The notes below the pieces were generated by a model. It had not been told where the DNA came from. It made no database searches and was given only the letters and a program-made list of their open reading frames with translations. From positions 372,001 to 436,000 of the forward strand of contig NZ_JAAIWM010000002.1 in assembly GCF_011008845.1 (NCBI RefSeq): a stretch of 64,000 bases of DNA, in the 5' to 3' direction. This document shows positions 49,652 to 58,098 of the stretch, piece by piece. A program made the translations under genes and the position numbers. This DNA comes from Bacillus mesophilus (lineage in GTDB: Bacteria > Bacillota > Bacilli > Bacillales > SA4). The stretch's first letter is position 1; the number at the start of each line of letters is the position of its first letter.

Positions 49652-50152
49652 TTATGCGTTTTTAATCATATCTGCTAGTTGTTTTACAATTTGACTAAGT
49701 TGAAGTGCTGAAGTATCAATCATCAAATTATAATCATGATAGACGCTCTTTCTCGATTGATATAGTTGTTCTAATTCATCCTTACGAGAATTTTTGACTA
49801 ATGGACGAGTTTGGTCATGCTGAAGTCTTGTCCAAATCACCTCAAAGTCACAATGAAGATATACTAATACTCCATGCTTCTTCATCCATTCTCTATTTTG
49901 ATCTTTAAGAACTATTCCTCCTCCAGTTGTAATAACAACGTTTTGGGTTGGAAGACTAGAAAGAATCTTTACCTCTAAGTCTCTAAAATGCGATTCTCCA
50001 TATGTTGAAAATATTTCATTAATAGATATGCCTGTTTCTTTTATAATTTCTTCATCTGTATCAATGACGGGAAGTTGTAAATAACGGGCTAATTCCCTTC
50101 CGATTGTTGTTTTTCCTGACCCCATAAATCCAGTTAGATAGATTGTTTTCAT
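49652..50152 (-). CDS. aroK: Shikimate kinase
   Basis: The 166-residue P-loop kinase phosphorylates shikimate at the 3-hydroxyl. GFMGSGKTTIGREL is Walker A, DTDEEI binds shikimate, and VITTGGGIVL is the second substrate motif; the lid Arg is in DQTRPL. No promoter is evident, so it may be read from the comG side. Confidence 0.95.
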   Translation of the reverse strand: MKTIYLTGFMGSGKTTIGRELARYLQLPVIDTDEEIIKETGISINEIFSTYGESHFRDLEVKILSSLPTQNVVITTGGGIVLKDQNREWMKKHGVLVYLHCDFEVIWTRLQHDQTRPLVKNSRKDELEQLYQSRKSVYHDYNLMIDTSALQLSQIVKQLADMIKNA

Positions 50153-50215
50153 ACACTCACCTTATGTTTTTAACCATCGTATCAAACATATGATGGTGTT
50201 GGCTAGGGTATTTTT

Positions 50216-50590
50216 CTATCTAACCTCAATCCATTGGACCAGTTTTTTTTCTACTAGATCATAATGTAATATGACGCTCGCCCTTCTTTTATTTTTAGTT
50301 TGAACGGTAATAGATACCCTCTTTATTGTAGAGGACAAATTTGAAAACTGAATTGTACTTCTCCCCTCATCCAACACTAATTCGCCAGGAGAGAAGTCTT
50401 CAATAGAAGTTTTCTGCTTCACTACTCCAATTGATTGTTGCATCATTCTCTCCAGATGATAGGTTTCAAACTTCTCCTTATAAAAACGTAGTTCAGTTAC
50501 ATATAATGAAACTTGGTGTGACAATAGAAAAAACAGAAGAGTACTAACCATCATAACAAATGGTAGAATATATCCTTTCTGATTATTCAT
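50216..50590 (-). CDS. comGG: Competence pseudopilus protein ComGG
   Basis: The 124-residue protein has an N-terminal hydrophobic segment (about 5-25) preceded by NNQKGYILPF, a degenerate prepilin motif. ComGG is the most divergent pseudopilin; the call rests on position at the end of comG and on topology. It overlaps comGF by eight bases. Confidence 0.85.
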   Translation of the reverse strand: MNNQKGYILPFVMMVSTLLFFLLSHQVSLYVTELRFYKEKFETYHLERMMQQSIGVVKQKTSIEDFSPGELVLDEGRSTIQFSNLSSTIKRVSITVQTKNKRRASVILHYDLVEKKLVQWIEVR

Positions 50591-51044
50591 TGTTCATCAC
50601 TTCACCAAAGCGGTATACATTCATTTTATATTCTTTGTCATCTAAATCAGTCACTGTTATGGAAATACCACCATCTATGTAGCTGAAATGGGTTAAATTC
50701 ACATTCTGCATCACCACTTCATGACCTGTACCGTTAACGGTTCTTCTCATTAAATCCCCATATGATTCATATGAGATCAATTCCGAATTAGCTCCTTCTA
50801 GAGTGACCATTCCTTCTGTTATGACTATTTTATTTGCTTCTCTCACATCCATCGTAATCTGGGCTGTTGCAACCTCCCACTCAAAAGGATGCAGGCTACT
50901 AGGCTGTTCAATCCATTGGCTTAGTACTGAAAACAATAGTGGGAAAAATGAACTTACCATTAAAAAAATAGACAAAACAAGTAGCATTTCTAATAACGTA
51001 TACCCTTTTTCATTCTGAATCACCATTCTGATACTATCCCGCAT
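50583..51044 (-). CDS. comGF: Competence pseudopilin ComGF
   Basis: The 153-residue protein has the prepilin signature NEKGYTLLEMLLVLSIF, with cleavage expected after the Gly at residue 15, and a hydrophobic helix. It overlaps comGE by 25 bp. Confidence 0.92.
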   Translation of the reverse strand: MRDSIRMVIQNEKGYTLLEMLLVLSIFLMVSSFFPLLFSVLSQWIEQPSSLHPFEWEVATAQITMDVREANKIVITEGMVTLEGANSELISYESYGDLMRRTVNGTGHEVVMQNVNLTHFSYIDGGISITVTDLDDKEYKMNVYRFGEVMNNE

Positions 51045-51367
51045 CTCTGTTTCTCACGCTTAAAAAAATCGATCCATGTAATGCAGCCCCTATAGCTTTT
51101 AGGAATGGAATCACTCGCTTCTCCTTTAATTGTTAGCTCCAATGCTACGCGATCAAACAATACAATCTCGTTTAGCTCTGGTTCTCTTTTTACTGATTGC
51201 ATAAAGAGCTTCTCATTTAAGGTTTTTCTCGCAAAGTTATCCAACATAAGGTTTCTTCTCTCGAGTGATAAAGTATATAGCTGGGGAATCAGTAATGCTA
51301 AAACGAAAAATAAGATGAGGCTTGCTACTAATGCCTCTAAAAGACTTACCCCCTTAGAGTTGTTCAA
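51020..51367 (-). CDS. comGE: Competence pseudopilin ComGE
   Basis: The frame is open to 51460, but the TTG at 51367 gives MNNSKGVSLLEALVASLILF, the family prepilin N-terminus, and 115 residues, the same as B. subtilis ComGE. A ggggac site precedes it, and it overlaps comGD by 14 bp. The Cys pair near the end (RGCITW, RCGIV) is compatible with an extracellular disulfide. Confidence 0.9.
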   Translation of the reverse strand: MNNSKGVSLLEALVASLILFFVLALLIPQLYTLSLERRNLMLDNFARKTLNEKLFMQSVKREPELNEIVLFDRVALELTIKGEASDSIPKSYRGCITWIDFFKREKQRCGIVSEW

Positions 51368-51800
51368 TCCTAAAACGTCCCCTTCCAAGTAAAAATGTAA
51401 TTTTATATGTATGATTATGATACATAACATACAGAGCCCCAGAGCCATTGATATTACCACTAGAATTAAACTTGATTGGATTGGTAATGGTTAAGATTTT
51501 AAGGTTTATCTCACTTATGAAACTTCTTTGAATAATTAATGACCTGAGTCCACTTTCTCTTACATCGTAAAAATCCTGATTTTCATAAAATGATAATTCA
51601 ACGCTTTTTGAGTGAGAGATCGCAAACTGCTGCGCTAGCCAAATATCTTCCTGAAGCTGTTCTAAAAATTGCTCGATGACCTTTTTTTCATAAATACCTC
51701 GTAAATGAAAAAAGGAAAAGCTGATTATGGTCATGACGATTGATAGAATGACAAGCATCTCAATTAATGTAAAACCATTTCTTTTAGGGTGTTGTGACAA
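51354..51800 (-). CDS. comGD: Competence pseudopilin ComGD
   Basis: The 148-residue protein carries a classic prepilin N-terminus (NGFTLIEMLVILSIVM) processed by ComC before Phe. It starts with TTG at 51800, six bases after ggagaag, and overlaps comGC by 17 bp. Confidence 0.93.
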   Translation of the reverse strand: MSQHPKRNGFTLIEMLVILSIVMTIISFSFFHLRGIYEKKVIEQFLEQLQEDIWLAQQFAISHSKSVELSFYENQDFYDVRESGLRSLIIQRSFISEINLKILTITNPIKFNSSGNINGSGALYVMYHNHTYKITFLLGRGRFRIEQL

Positions 51801-52092
51801 GTGCGACTTCTCCTGTGCCTGTTACTTGAAGGTCTTCCCCATTTGGACAATCTGTACTTGGAATAAACCCAGCCGCATGAAGCTCAATGATAGTAGGATT
51901 CAATGTAGTGTTGTTTTCCATTTTATATGCCTCTACTTGAGCTTGTACCATATTTATATAGGCTTCGCATCCCTTCCCCCTAATTACTGTTTGCTGTGTG
52001 GTTATATTAGGTATTGTAATCATAATGAGGATGGAGATTACTAATAAAACAATCATCATCTCTATTAAAGTAAAACCTTTTTCATTGATCAT
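51784..52092 (-). CDS. comGC: Major competence pseudopilin ComGC
   Basis: The 102-residue major pseudopilin has the signature KGFTLIEMMIVLLVISILI at residues 5-23 and two cysteines (GKGCEAY and STDCPNG) in the places of the intramolecular disulfide of ComGC. It builds the transformation pseudopilus that takes up DNA. Confidence 0.95.
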   Translation of the reverse strand: MINEKGFTLIEMMIVLLVISILIMITIPNITTQQTVIRGKGCEAYINMVQAQVEAYKMENNTTLNPTIIELHAAGFIPSTDCPNGEDLQVTGTGEVALVTTP

Positions 52093-52105
52093 ATTATCTT
52101 CCTCC

Positions 52106-53137
52106 TTAAAATTCGTTTAACATCTGAAACACCGGTTGCATGATTGCCATATAGATTCCCATTATAATAAGGCCGATCGAGATGAAAGCTAGTGGTTGAA
52201 TGACTGCCATTTTACGGTTTATATACTCTTCAAGCGAAGCAGCAGATAGCTTACTATAATGATAAAGCTCACGTGATAACTCCCCATTAAGAGAACCAAA
52301 AGCAATTGATTTTGCTAATTCAACCTCAAAATAAGCTTTTGACTGAATGATTGATGCTAATGACTCACCACCTCTTAGCTCTTTTTTGATTTGGATTGCT
52401 TCTTCCTTAAATAAAGTAAAATAATCCTGACTTTCAAACACGGAAAGAGATTCGTATACTGAGAGTCCTCCCTTCAACAACTGACTGAGTTGCATAGCAA
52501 AATACTGAGAATAAAACTTCATGATAATGGGTCCGTAAAAAGGAATCTTACTTAGGAATTCACACCTAGCGATAACTGTCTTGCGTTTTAAATAAATAAA
52601 GAGTAAGAGACAAAGAGTAAATAGAAGAAGAAGCAAACATGTAAACAAGCGTGGAAACCACTCTGCAAGTAAGAGGATCATGGAAAGCCCTACTCCATTT
52701 TCAACCTCCATTGTTTTAAAAACACTTGAGAATTGGGGTAGTAAGAAGATATTGATGAGAAGAATAAGTATGATTGTAATACCCAATAAGATTAATGGAT
52801 ATTGTAGAAGCTTAATGCTTCGGCTAAGATAGTTTGCCTTTACTTCAAGCAGCTGACTTGCTTCTTTTAGTGCAAAGCTTAAGTCTCCATGCCTTTCTGC
52901 GAAAAACAAATACCCCAGTACGTCACGATGAAAGGCCAGCTTCACTAAAGCCCCTTGAAAGGTTTCACCATCCTTCATTTCATCAATTCTATCGTTAAGG
53001 AGCTTTTGCTTTGTTATAGGTAGATGTAACGTTAAAATCGTTAACGCTTCTAGAAGAGGATATCCTCTCTCTAATAGACCACTTAACTGCTTGAGAAGCT
53101 TGACTTGATCCTTTTGGTTCCATCTAGTTTTGATCAT
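52106..53137 (-). CDS. comGB: Competence membrane platform protein ComGB
   Basis: The 343-residue protein has two GspF-type repeats (each with LLKQLSGLLERGYPLLEAL-like and QLSQLLKGGLSVYESLSVF-like starts) and three membrane segments (about 115-135, 160-185, 310-335). It anchors the ComGA motor. It overlaps comGA by 14 bp. Confidence 0.95.
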   Translation of the reverse strand: MIKTRWNQKDQVKLLKQLSGLLERGYPLLEALTILTLHLPITKQKLLNDRIDEMKDGETFQGALVKLAFHRDVLGYLFFAERHGDLSFALKEASQLLEVKANYLSRSIKLLQYPLILLGITIILILLINIFLLPQFSSVFKTMEVENGVGLSMILLLAEWFPRLFTCLLLLLFTLCLLLFIYLKRKTVIARCEFLSKIPFYGPIIMKFYSQYFAMQLSQLLKGGLSVYESLSVFESQDYFTLFKEEAIQIKKELRGGESLASIIQSKAYFEVELAKSIAFGSLNGELSRELYHYSKLSAASLEEYINRKMAVIQPLAFISIGLIIMGIYMAIMQPVFQMLNEF

Positions 53138-54197
53138 GGTTCCAACCCTCCATACTCTCTACGGGTAGGAACCCAAGTGCAATACCCTTATTAATTAGTT
53201 TTGGAAAGGTTGGATACGAATAAGCTGAATGATATCCATTTGCTTCGCTCACCACATTTGATAAGGAATGGCCATACAAAAGCTCATACACACTAATTCT
53301 TTTACTCTTTCTTAATTTTCTACAAATAGCTTTGCAGCCTTCTCCACAAAATGGACATTTAAGATCAAATAAGCGTTGTGCAGAAACCGCTAGTAATGTT
53401 TGTTCTATTTCCTGCAGAGATATATTAAATTCTTTTAAGCGATAAATCGCTCCCTTAGCATCTTTAGTATGCATAGTAGACAACACTAGATGGCCAGTCA
53501 AAGATGCCCGAATTGCAATCTTAGCTGTTTCCTCATCTCTAATCTCACCAACCATAATAATATCAGGGTCGTGCCTTAATATTGCCTTTAAACCAGTTGA
53601 ATAGGTTATTCCTGCTTTTTCATTTACCTGAACTTGTAATAAGTGATCTGTATACTTTTCAATGGGGTCTTCTAAAGTAATAACATTACGGTGGATTTTT
53701 TTATTTGAGGCATGTAGAAGAGAATAAAGTGTTGTGGTTTTACCTGAACCTGTAGGACCTGTAAAAATAATCAGGCCATGTTTGTTCATCATTAATGAAA
53801 GCAATACTTTTGTCGTGCTTGGAAATAGAGAAAGTTCTGAAATGGGAAAGGGATCATCTTGTGGAAGTAGTCTGATTACTAAGCTTTCTTCATAGGGAGT
53901 TGGTAAAGTTGAGAGGCGGAGATTAATTAGCTTTTGTTGAAGTGATAACATGAGGGAACCAGTTTGGGGTCTTCGTTTCTCTCCTATATCCATAGAGGCA
54001 AGAAACTTAAAATGAGAGATTAGTTTGGATGCGTGATTCTTTGATACATTCTCCTTTATACTAAGATCATTTCCGAAGCGATACTTGATTAAACAATCCT
54101 CCTTACGAGGAACAAAATGAATGTCTGTGATCCCTTCACTCATTGCATCTTGTACTAAACGCTCTGCATGATGCTCTACCATGCTCAATTTTATCAC
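53124..54197 (-). CDS. comGA: Competence traffic ATPase ComGA
   Basis: The 357-residue type II/IV secretion ATPase drives pseudopilus assembly. Walker A is GPTGSGKTTTLYS (about 146-158), the Walker B region reads HDPDIIMVGEIRDEET, and a CPFCGEGCKAIC cysteine cluster follows at about 278-289. Start is uncertain: GTG at 54197, TTG three codons later or ATG five codons later. I looked for paired ComK boxes upstream and saw no clear match. Confidence 0.94.
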   Translation of the reverse strand: MIKLSMVEHHAERLVQDAMSEGITDIHFVPRKEDCLIKYRFGNDLSIKENVSKNHASKLISHFKFLASMDIGEKRRPQTGSLMLSLQQKLINLRLSTLPTPYEESLVIRLLPQDDPFPISELSLFPSTTKVLLSLMMNKHGLIIFTGPTGSGKTTTLYSLLHASNKKIHRNVITLEDPIEKYTDHLLQVQVNEKAGITYSTGLKAILRHDPDIIMVGEIRDEETAKIAIRASLTGHLVLSTMHTKDAKGAIYRLKEFNISLQEIEQTLLAVSAQRLFDLKCPFCGEGCKAICRKLRKSKRISVYELLYGHSLSNVVSEANGYHSAYSYPTFPKLINKGIALGFLPVESMEGWNHDQN

Positions 54198-54404
54198 CAG
54201 CTTTCATTTTAGTTGCTAGTTGATTTCGTCATCAATCGTCAAAACTCCTTCTACCTTTCAAATAAATCTTTAATTTTTTTAAAGAGAGGTATCGTCCCAT
54301 CTATCTTGGTTTTATATTAGAGACAAAAGCTCCACTAATTTTTTTAGAGAAATTAACTAAATCATACATAATCACCTTCAAATCGGGCAGTCTAATAGTA
54401 TCGA

Positions 54405-54476
54405 TGGGCTATAGCCAAGCGGTAAGGCAACGGACTTTGACTCCGTCATGCGTTGGTTCGAATCCAGCTAGCCCAG
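54405..54476 (+). tRNA. tRNA-Gln (anticodon TTG)
   Basis: The 72-nt cloverleaf has acceptor TGGGCTA / TAGCCCA, D-arm AGCCAAGCGGTAAGGCA, anticodon loop CTTTGAC with anticodon TTG, and T-arm GTTGGTTCGAATCCAGC. CCA is not encoded. It lies in the gap where B. subtilis carries corA-yqhB-yqhA-mgsR. Confidence 0.97.
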
Positions 54477-54484
54477 TTAATTGC

Positions 54485-54509
54485 GGAGGTTATTAGTAAC
54501 CTCCTTTTT
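54485..54509 (+). terminator. tRNA-Gln terminator
   Basis: An 8-bp stem GGAGGTTA / TAACCTCC with loop TTAG and five T residues, directly after the tRNA. Confidence 0.9.
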
Positions 54510-54673
54510 ATTGTATGTACTTATTTTTTTAGCTGTTCAGTGTTCAATTTTTTAGCCATTAATTAGAAACTTCAAAAATAAGTCACAATCATACCCGCTT
54601 CTTATATTTACATTCAGGAGAACGTCCATTATAATGGAAAAGTATATGGATAAGGGCAAAAGGAGGGATACAT

Positions 54674-54919
54674 ATGGATCGTATGTACCGTGTTTTGGGG
54701 TTCTGGACTGGTATATTTGCAGTCATGTTCTATTTAGGTGATATGTACCAAACCTCATTACTATTCTTCGGACAAACTGCATTTTTTGTATTATTAGGTT
54801 ATTTAAAACTCTCAGAACGTATGTATATTTATGTTTTCGGTGCTTATTTGACCGTTTTCTTTATTGGATTTACGTACTGGACAACATTTATGATGGTACC
54901 TGGACAAGGTGGCCACTAA
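54674..54919 (+). CDS. DUF2626 membrane protein (YqgY-like)
   Basis: The 81-residue protein has three hydrophobic segments (about 8-20, 26-43, 50-72) and matches DUF2626 (YqgY) in length and place. Function unknown. ATG after ggaggga. Confidence 0.87.
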   Translation: MDRMYRVLGFWTGIFAVMFYLGDMYQTSLLFFGQTAFFVLLGYLKLSERMYIYVFGAYLTVFFIGFTYWTTFMMVPGQGGH

Positions 54920-54927
54920 GACCATAT

Positions 54928-54960
54928 AAAAAGCGATGGACTAATAGTCCATCGCTTTTT
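54928..54960. terminator. Bidirectional terminator, DUF2626 gene and methyltransferase
   Basis: A perfect 15-bp stem (AAAAAGCGATGGACT / AGTCCATCGCTTTTT, loop AAT) between the two convergent genes. Confidence 0.92.
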
Positions 54961-56071
54961 ATATTAGTGAATCTAGTTGCTCCTTTTGAACACCTTTACT
55001 TTGGACTACGATATGAAATGAACTACTAATTCCACCTTGTAAAAGGAGCGACCTTATTGCTCTATTTCTCTTGCTCGTCTCAGAAAATGGATCACGGTGA
55101 TCATGCTCCTGAAGTTTTCCAAGTAACCCAGCTTTAAGTAGAAACTCATCTTGTCTATACATTCCATAAAAATCGAGCTGTGACTGCTTTCCAGCCTTTA
55201 TTAACTTATCAAAATGGATATGCGTCGTTAAATCCATTTCACCAACATTCTGAAGAGGGTTCTTTATAAGCTGATGCTTATAATAACCACGAAGACTTCC
55301 ATCTTTATGAAAAGGTAAACTCCACTCCTCATCTCTATATCCATAGTCTATAGTTAGGACGATTCCCTCTTCTATCCAATCTCCGAGTGTTCTAATAAAT
55401 GAACACATAGCAGAAGGGACTTCATAAGTTTGGCCATCAGAAAGAGTAATCCCGTATTCATCTATAAATTGAAGGAGATTTTTACTTTGAAGTGGACATA
55501 AAGTATCTACTAACTCCTCATTGTCATTGGTCGTAACACGGATTTCCTTCAAATCATTATCAAGTCTTTTGATCAGATCGACTGGAAATGCATCAAAAAA
55601 TTCATTTGAGAAGATGATTCCTTTAAATGAAGGATAAAGGCTTTTGATTTCCTCTAAGCTGCTAACCACCGAAACATGTTCTAGAGTGTGAATTTCCTCC
55701 TGTATTAAAGAGCGATGAAAAGGGCTTGTTTCTACAATAAAGTAGTGACCCTTTTGATAGGTCGATGATGAATCTTTCTTCCAAGTTTCAACGACTTGTT
55801 TAGCAAAGGACCCATTTCCTCCTCCTAGTTCAATAATAATCGGTTGAACAGCTTCCGCATCAATTATCCTAACAAATACAGATGCAATCGTTTCTGCAAA
55901 TATAGGAGAGACTGAGCTAGAGGTATAAAAATCACCCTCTTTACCAATTTTGGTCCCCTTCTTCATATAATACCCTGCATCAGGATGATATAAGGCTAGT
56001 TCCATAAAGGTTGAGTAGGATATAGATGTTGACGGGTCATTTGCAATTGCTTCTTGTATATATCTCTTCAT
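54959..56071 (-). CDS. SAM-dependent methyltransferase, MidA/NDUFAF7 family
   Basis: The 370-residue protein belongs to COG1565 (MidA/NDUFAF7). It starts with a family region (SISYSTFMELALYHPDAGYY), then the SAM-binding IIIELGGGNGSFAKQV near residue 100 and SNEFFDAFPVD. Mitochondrial homologues methylate an arginine of complex I; the bacterial target is unknown. It lies nine bases from yqgX and is not in this region of B. subtilis. Confidence 0.88.
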   Translation of the reverse strand: MKRYIQEAIANDPSTSISYSTFMELALYHPDAGYYMKKGTKIGKEGDFYTSSSVSPIFAETIASVFVRIIDAEAVQPIIIELGGGNGSFAKQVVETWKKDSSSTYQKGHYFIVETSPFHRSLIQEEIHTLEHVSVVSSLEEIKSLYPSFKGIIFSNEFFDAFPVDLIKRLDNDLKEIRVTTNDNEELVDTLCPLQSKNLLQFIDEYGITLSDGQTYEVPSAMCSFIRTLGDWIEEGIVLTIDYGYRDEEWSLPFHKDGSLRGYYKHQLIKNPLQNVGEMDLTTHIHFDKLIKAGKQSQLDFYGMYRQDEFLLKAGLLGKLQEHDHRDPFSETSKRNRAIRSLLLQGGISSSFHIVVQSKGVQKEQLDSLI

Positions 56072-56080
56072 AAGCAGAAA

Positions 56081-56716
56081 TTAATAGCCATTTAAGAATG
56101 GATTAGTGTCCATTTCTTGCTGTATAGTTGTTTCGCTGCCATGTCCTGAAAGTACAAGGGTTTCTTCAGGAAGAGTTAGTAGCTTGTCATGAATACTCTT
56201 TAAAAGAACATCATGATTTCCACCTGGTAAGTCCGTTCGACCGATACTTCCTTCAAATAATGCATCACCAGAAAAAACAAGCTGTGATTCCTCGAAATAG
56301 AAAGAAACGCTACCTGGTGAATGTCCCGGTGTCTCAAATACTTGCATACTAAATGGTCCAACTTGAAGTATGCCTTCACCTGTAATCATTTCATCTGCTT
56401 TTTTCAATACAATTTCTTCTGAGTATGGAGTACGTGCAGATAGATTTAATAAAGGATCCACTAACCAATCTTGTTCCTTCTTATGAATGTATACAGGAAT
56501 ATGATATTTAGCTCTAACATCATCCACTGCTCCAATATGGTCATAATGAGCATGGGTAAGTAGTACCGCAACCGGCTTTAACTTATTTTCATTTACAAAT
56601 GCATAAATCTTTTGTGCCTCACTGCCTGGGTCAATAATTAAACATTCTTGTTGTTGATTCCAAATAAAATAAGCATTAGTCTGAACTGGTCCTAATGACA
56701 TTCTTCTCCACTTCAT
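56081..56716 (-). CDS. yqgX: Metallo-beta-lactamase fold hydrolase YqgX
   Basis: The 211-residue glyoxalase-II-like hydrolase has the metal motif THAHYDHIG (about 54-62), further ligands in ETPGHSPGS and VFSGDALF, and the last His in LSGHG. It probably hydrolyses a thioester such as S-lactoyl-bacillithiol; the substrate is inferred. First of the pair with the methyltransferase. Confidence 0.9.
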   Translation of the reverse strand: MKWRRMSLGPVQTNAYFIWNQQQECLIIDPGSEAQKIYAFVNENKLKPVAVLLTHAHYDHIGAVDDVRAKYHIPVYIHKKEQDWLVDPLLNLSARTPYSEEIVLKKADEMITGEGILQVGPFSMQVFETPGHSPGSVSFYFEESQLVFSGDALFEGSIGRTDLPGGNHDVLLKSIHDKLLTLPEETLVLSGHGSETTIQQEMDTNPFLNGY

Positions 56717-56803
56717 TTGTTTTCCCTCCGTTTACAAACGTCTATCGTTATTTTACACTAAATAGAGGACAAACAAAAAGATTAGGTATGAGGAGGACGG
56801 CTT

Positions 56804-57265
56804 ATGGATAATTTAATAGCAATTGAATTAACGAATGATGAACAATACGAAATCATAAAGCCATTTCTAACCATTACCACTTCACTTGTTGAAAAATTCG
56901 GTTTGTTATATATTTTCTCTTCTCCGGAAGATGTTCAACTTTTAGAGAAAGAACTAGCTGAATTTAAAATAATTGAGGATATACATCCTCTTCGTTTATT
57001 ACAAGACCCCATCTTATACGAAAACTTTCATGATTATGGATTTTCTTCTGGGGTTGGACATTATCTGTATGCTAATATGATTGCAAGTTTCGCGATCACA
57101 ACTGGAGATCCAATTGATATTGAAATGGCTTTGTTACAATTTCATGAACATTTAATAGCCTGTTCTAACAACATTTATTATGTAGATTGGCATCATAGAG
57201 CGTTGATAGAGAAAATTGCCAATTCTTATAACGTAAAGATTAACTTTTTTGAACTCGACAAATAG
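56804..57265 (+). CDS. Hypothetical protein
   Basis: The 153-residue protein has no signal peptide or clear membrane segment; it is acidic and mixed alpha/beta in look. A middle part (SGVGHYLYANMIASFAITTG) and YYVDWHHRAL near the end are distinctive, but I recognise no family. ATG after tgaggagg, so it is likely translated. Divergent from yqgX, upstream of the DUF2759 gene. Confidence 0.7.
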   Translation: MDNLIAIELTNDEQYEIIKPFLTITTSLVEKFGLLYIFSSPEDVQLLEKELAEFKIIEDIHPLRLLQDPILYENFHDYGFSSGVGHYLYANMIASFAITTGDPIDIEMALLQFHEHLIACSNNIYYVDWHHRALIEKIANSYNVKINFFELDK

Positions 57266-57376
57266 TCATAAAACGATTAAAATAAGATTGGTAAATGACT
57301 ACATATGCTAGAGGTCTCATCGGAAAGATCGAAAATAAACCTCTCATGTAAAAACTAGCAAAAGGAGGTATTTTTC

Positions 57377-57550
57377 ATGGGCTTGATTATAATATTTGCA
57401 TTAGTAACTTTATTATCTGTAGTCGGATTGGTTCGTTCTTTACGTGAAAAGAATATGCTTGCTATTGCTTTTGCTGCAGGTACATTAGCTGTTTTCGGTT
57501 GGTTCACCGTAATGACTATCATTCATCACGGATATCCTGTTGCACACTAA
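57377..57550 (+). CDS. DUF2759 small membrane protein (YqgW-like)
   Basis: The 57-residue ORF (MGLIIIFALVTLLSVVGLV then REKNMLAIAFAAGTLAVF) has two membrane segments and ends with HHGYPVAH. Length and position fit DUF2759 proteins such as YqgW. Very strong ribosome site, aaaggaggt, seven bases before ATG. Function unknown. Confidence 0.82.
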   Translation: MGLIIIFALVTLLSVVGLVRSLREKNMLAIAFAAGTLAVFGWFTVMTIIHHGYPVAH

Positions 57551-57586
57551 TTTAGAGCAAGAAGCACAGTTAGCCAAGGTATACGT

Positions 57587-57624
57587 AAAGATCTGAAGAT
57601 GATCGTATTCTTCTTCAGATCTTT
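57587..57624 (+). terminator. Hairpin after the DUF2759 gene
   Basis: A perfect 13-bp stem, AAAGATCTGAAGA / TCTTCAGATCTTT, but without a T run after it (ccctat follows), so it may act as a weak terminator or RNA stabiliser. Confidence 0.5.
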
Positions 57625-57666
57625 CCCTATCGTGGATTGTGAATAAAATTTTTACTATAAACATGT

Positions 57667-57697
57667 AAAAGCCATCAACATTATGTTGATGGCTTTT
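57667..57697 (-). terminator. yqgV terminator
   Basis: A perfect 14-bp stem (AAAAGCCATCAACA / TGTTGATGGCTTTT, loop TTA) that overlaps the yqgV stop codon. Confidence 0.9.
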
Positions 57698-58004
57698 CTA
57701 ATTGATTTAACACACTTGTTAGTTTGTCATTCATCTTAACCTTTTTATCGCGACGATCATCTATGCGGATGTTCGTTGCCACTCTTTGAATTCCAGTGTG
57801 AAAAGGTGCATTATGGATTGCTTGAATCACCTCAAACAGTACTGGAAGCTCTCCCTCTATTAAGGTGCTCATTGGAGTTAGCTGGTACGAAATAGACCCG
57901 TTCTCTTCGTATTGAGAAAGGATTTTCTGTATTTCTGCAACATACTTACTAACACTCGGTGTTTCTGTCCCTATTGGAATCACTGTTACATCTACGATAG
58001 CCAT
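57681..58004 (-). CDS. yqgV: MTH1187-family thiamine-binding protein YqgV
   Basis: The 107-residue protein starts MAIVDVTVIPIGTETPSVSKYV and contains YQLTPMSTLIEGELP, typical of the MTH1187/YqgV ferredoxin-fold family, whose members bind thiamine or a thiamine precursor. Cytoplasmic. Confidence 0.88.
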   Translation of the reverse strand: MAIVDVTVIPIGTETPSVSKYVAEIQKILSQYEENGSISYQLTPMSTLIEGELPVLFEVIQAIHNAPFHTGIQRVATNIRIDDRRDKKVKMNDKLTSVLNQLEKPST

Positions 58005-58098
58005 TGTTTATTCACCCTCTTCTTTTATATTGAGTTGCTTTTAGCAGGTTTGCAGTGAGGCTTGCTCTTCTCAAATAACCTGCCGAATTTAATAATTC

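Noticed and set aside
54198..54404. ComK boxes (AAAA-N5-TTTT pairs) upstream of comGA
   Set aside because: Only degenerate A/T runs were found with no correctly spaced pair; not reported as a site.
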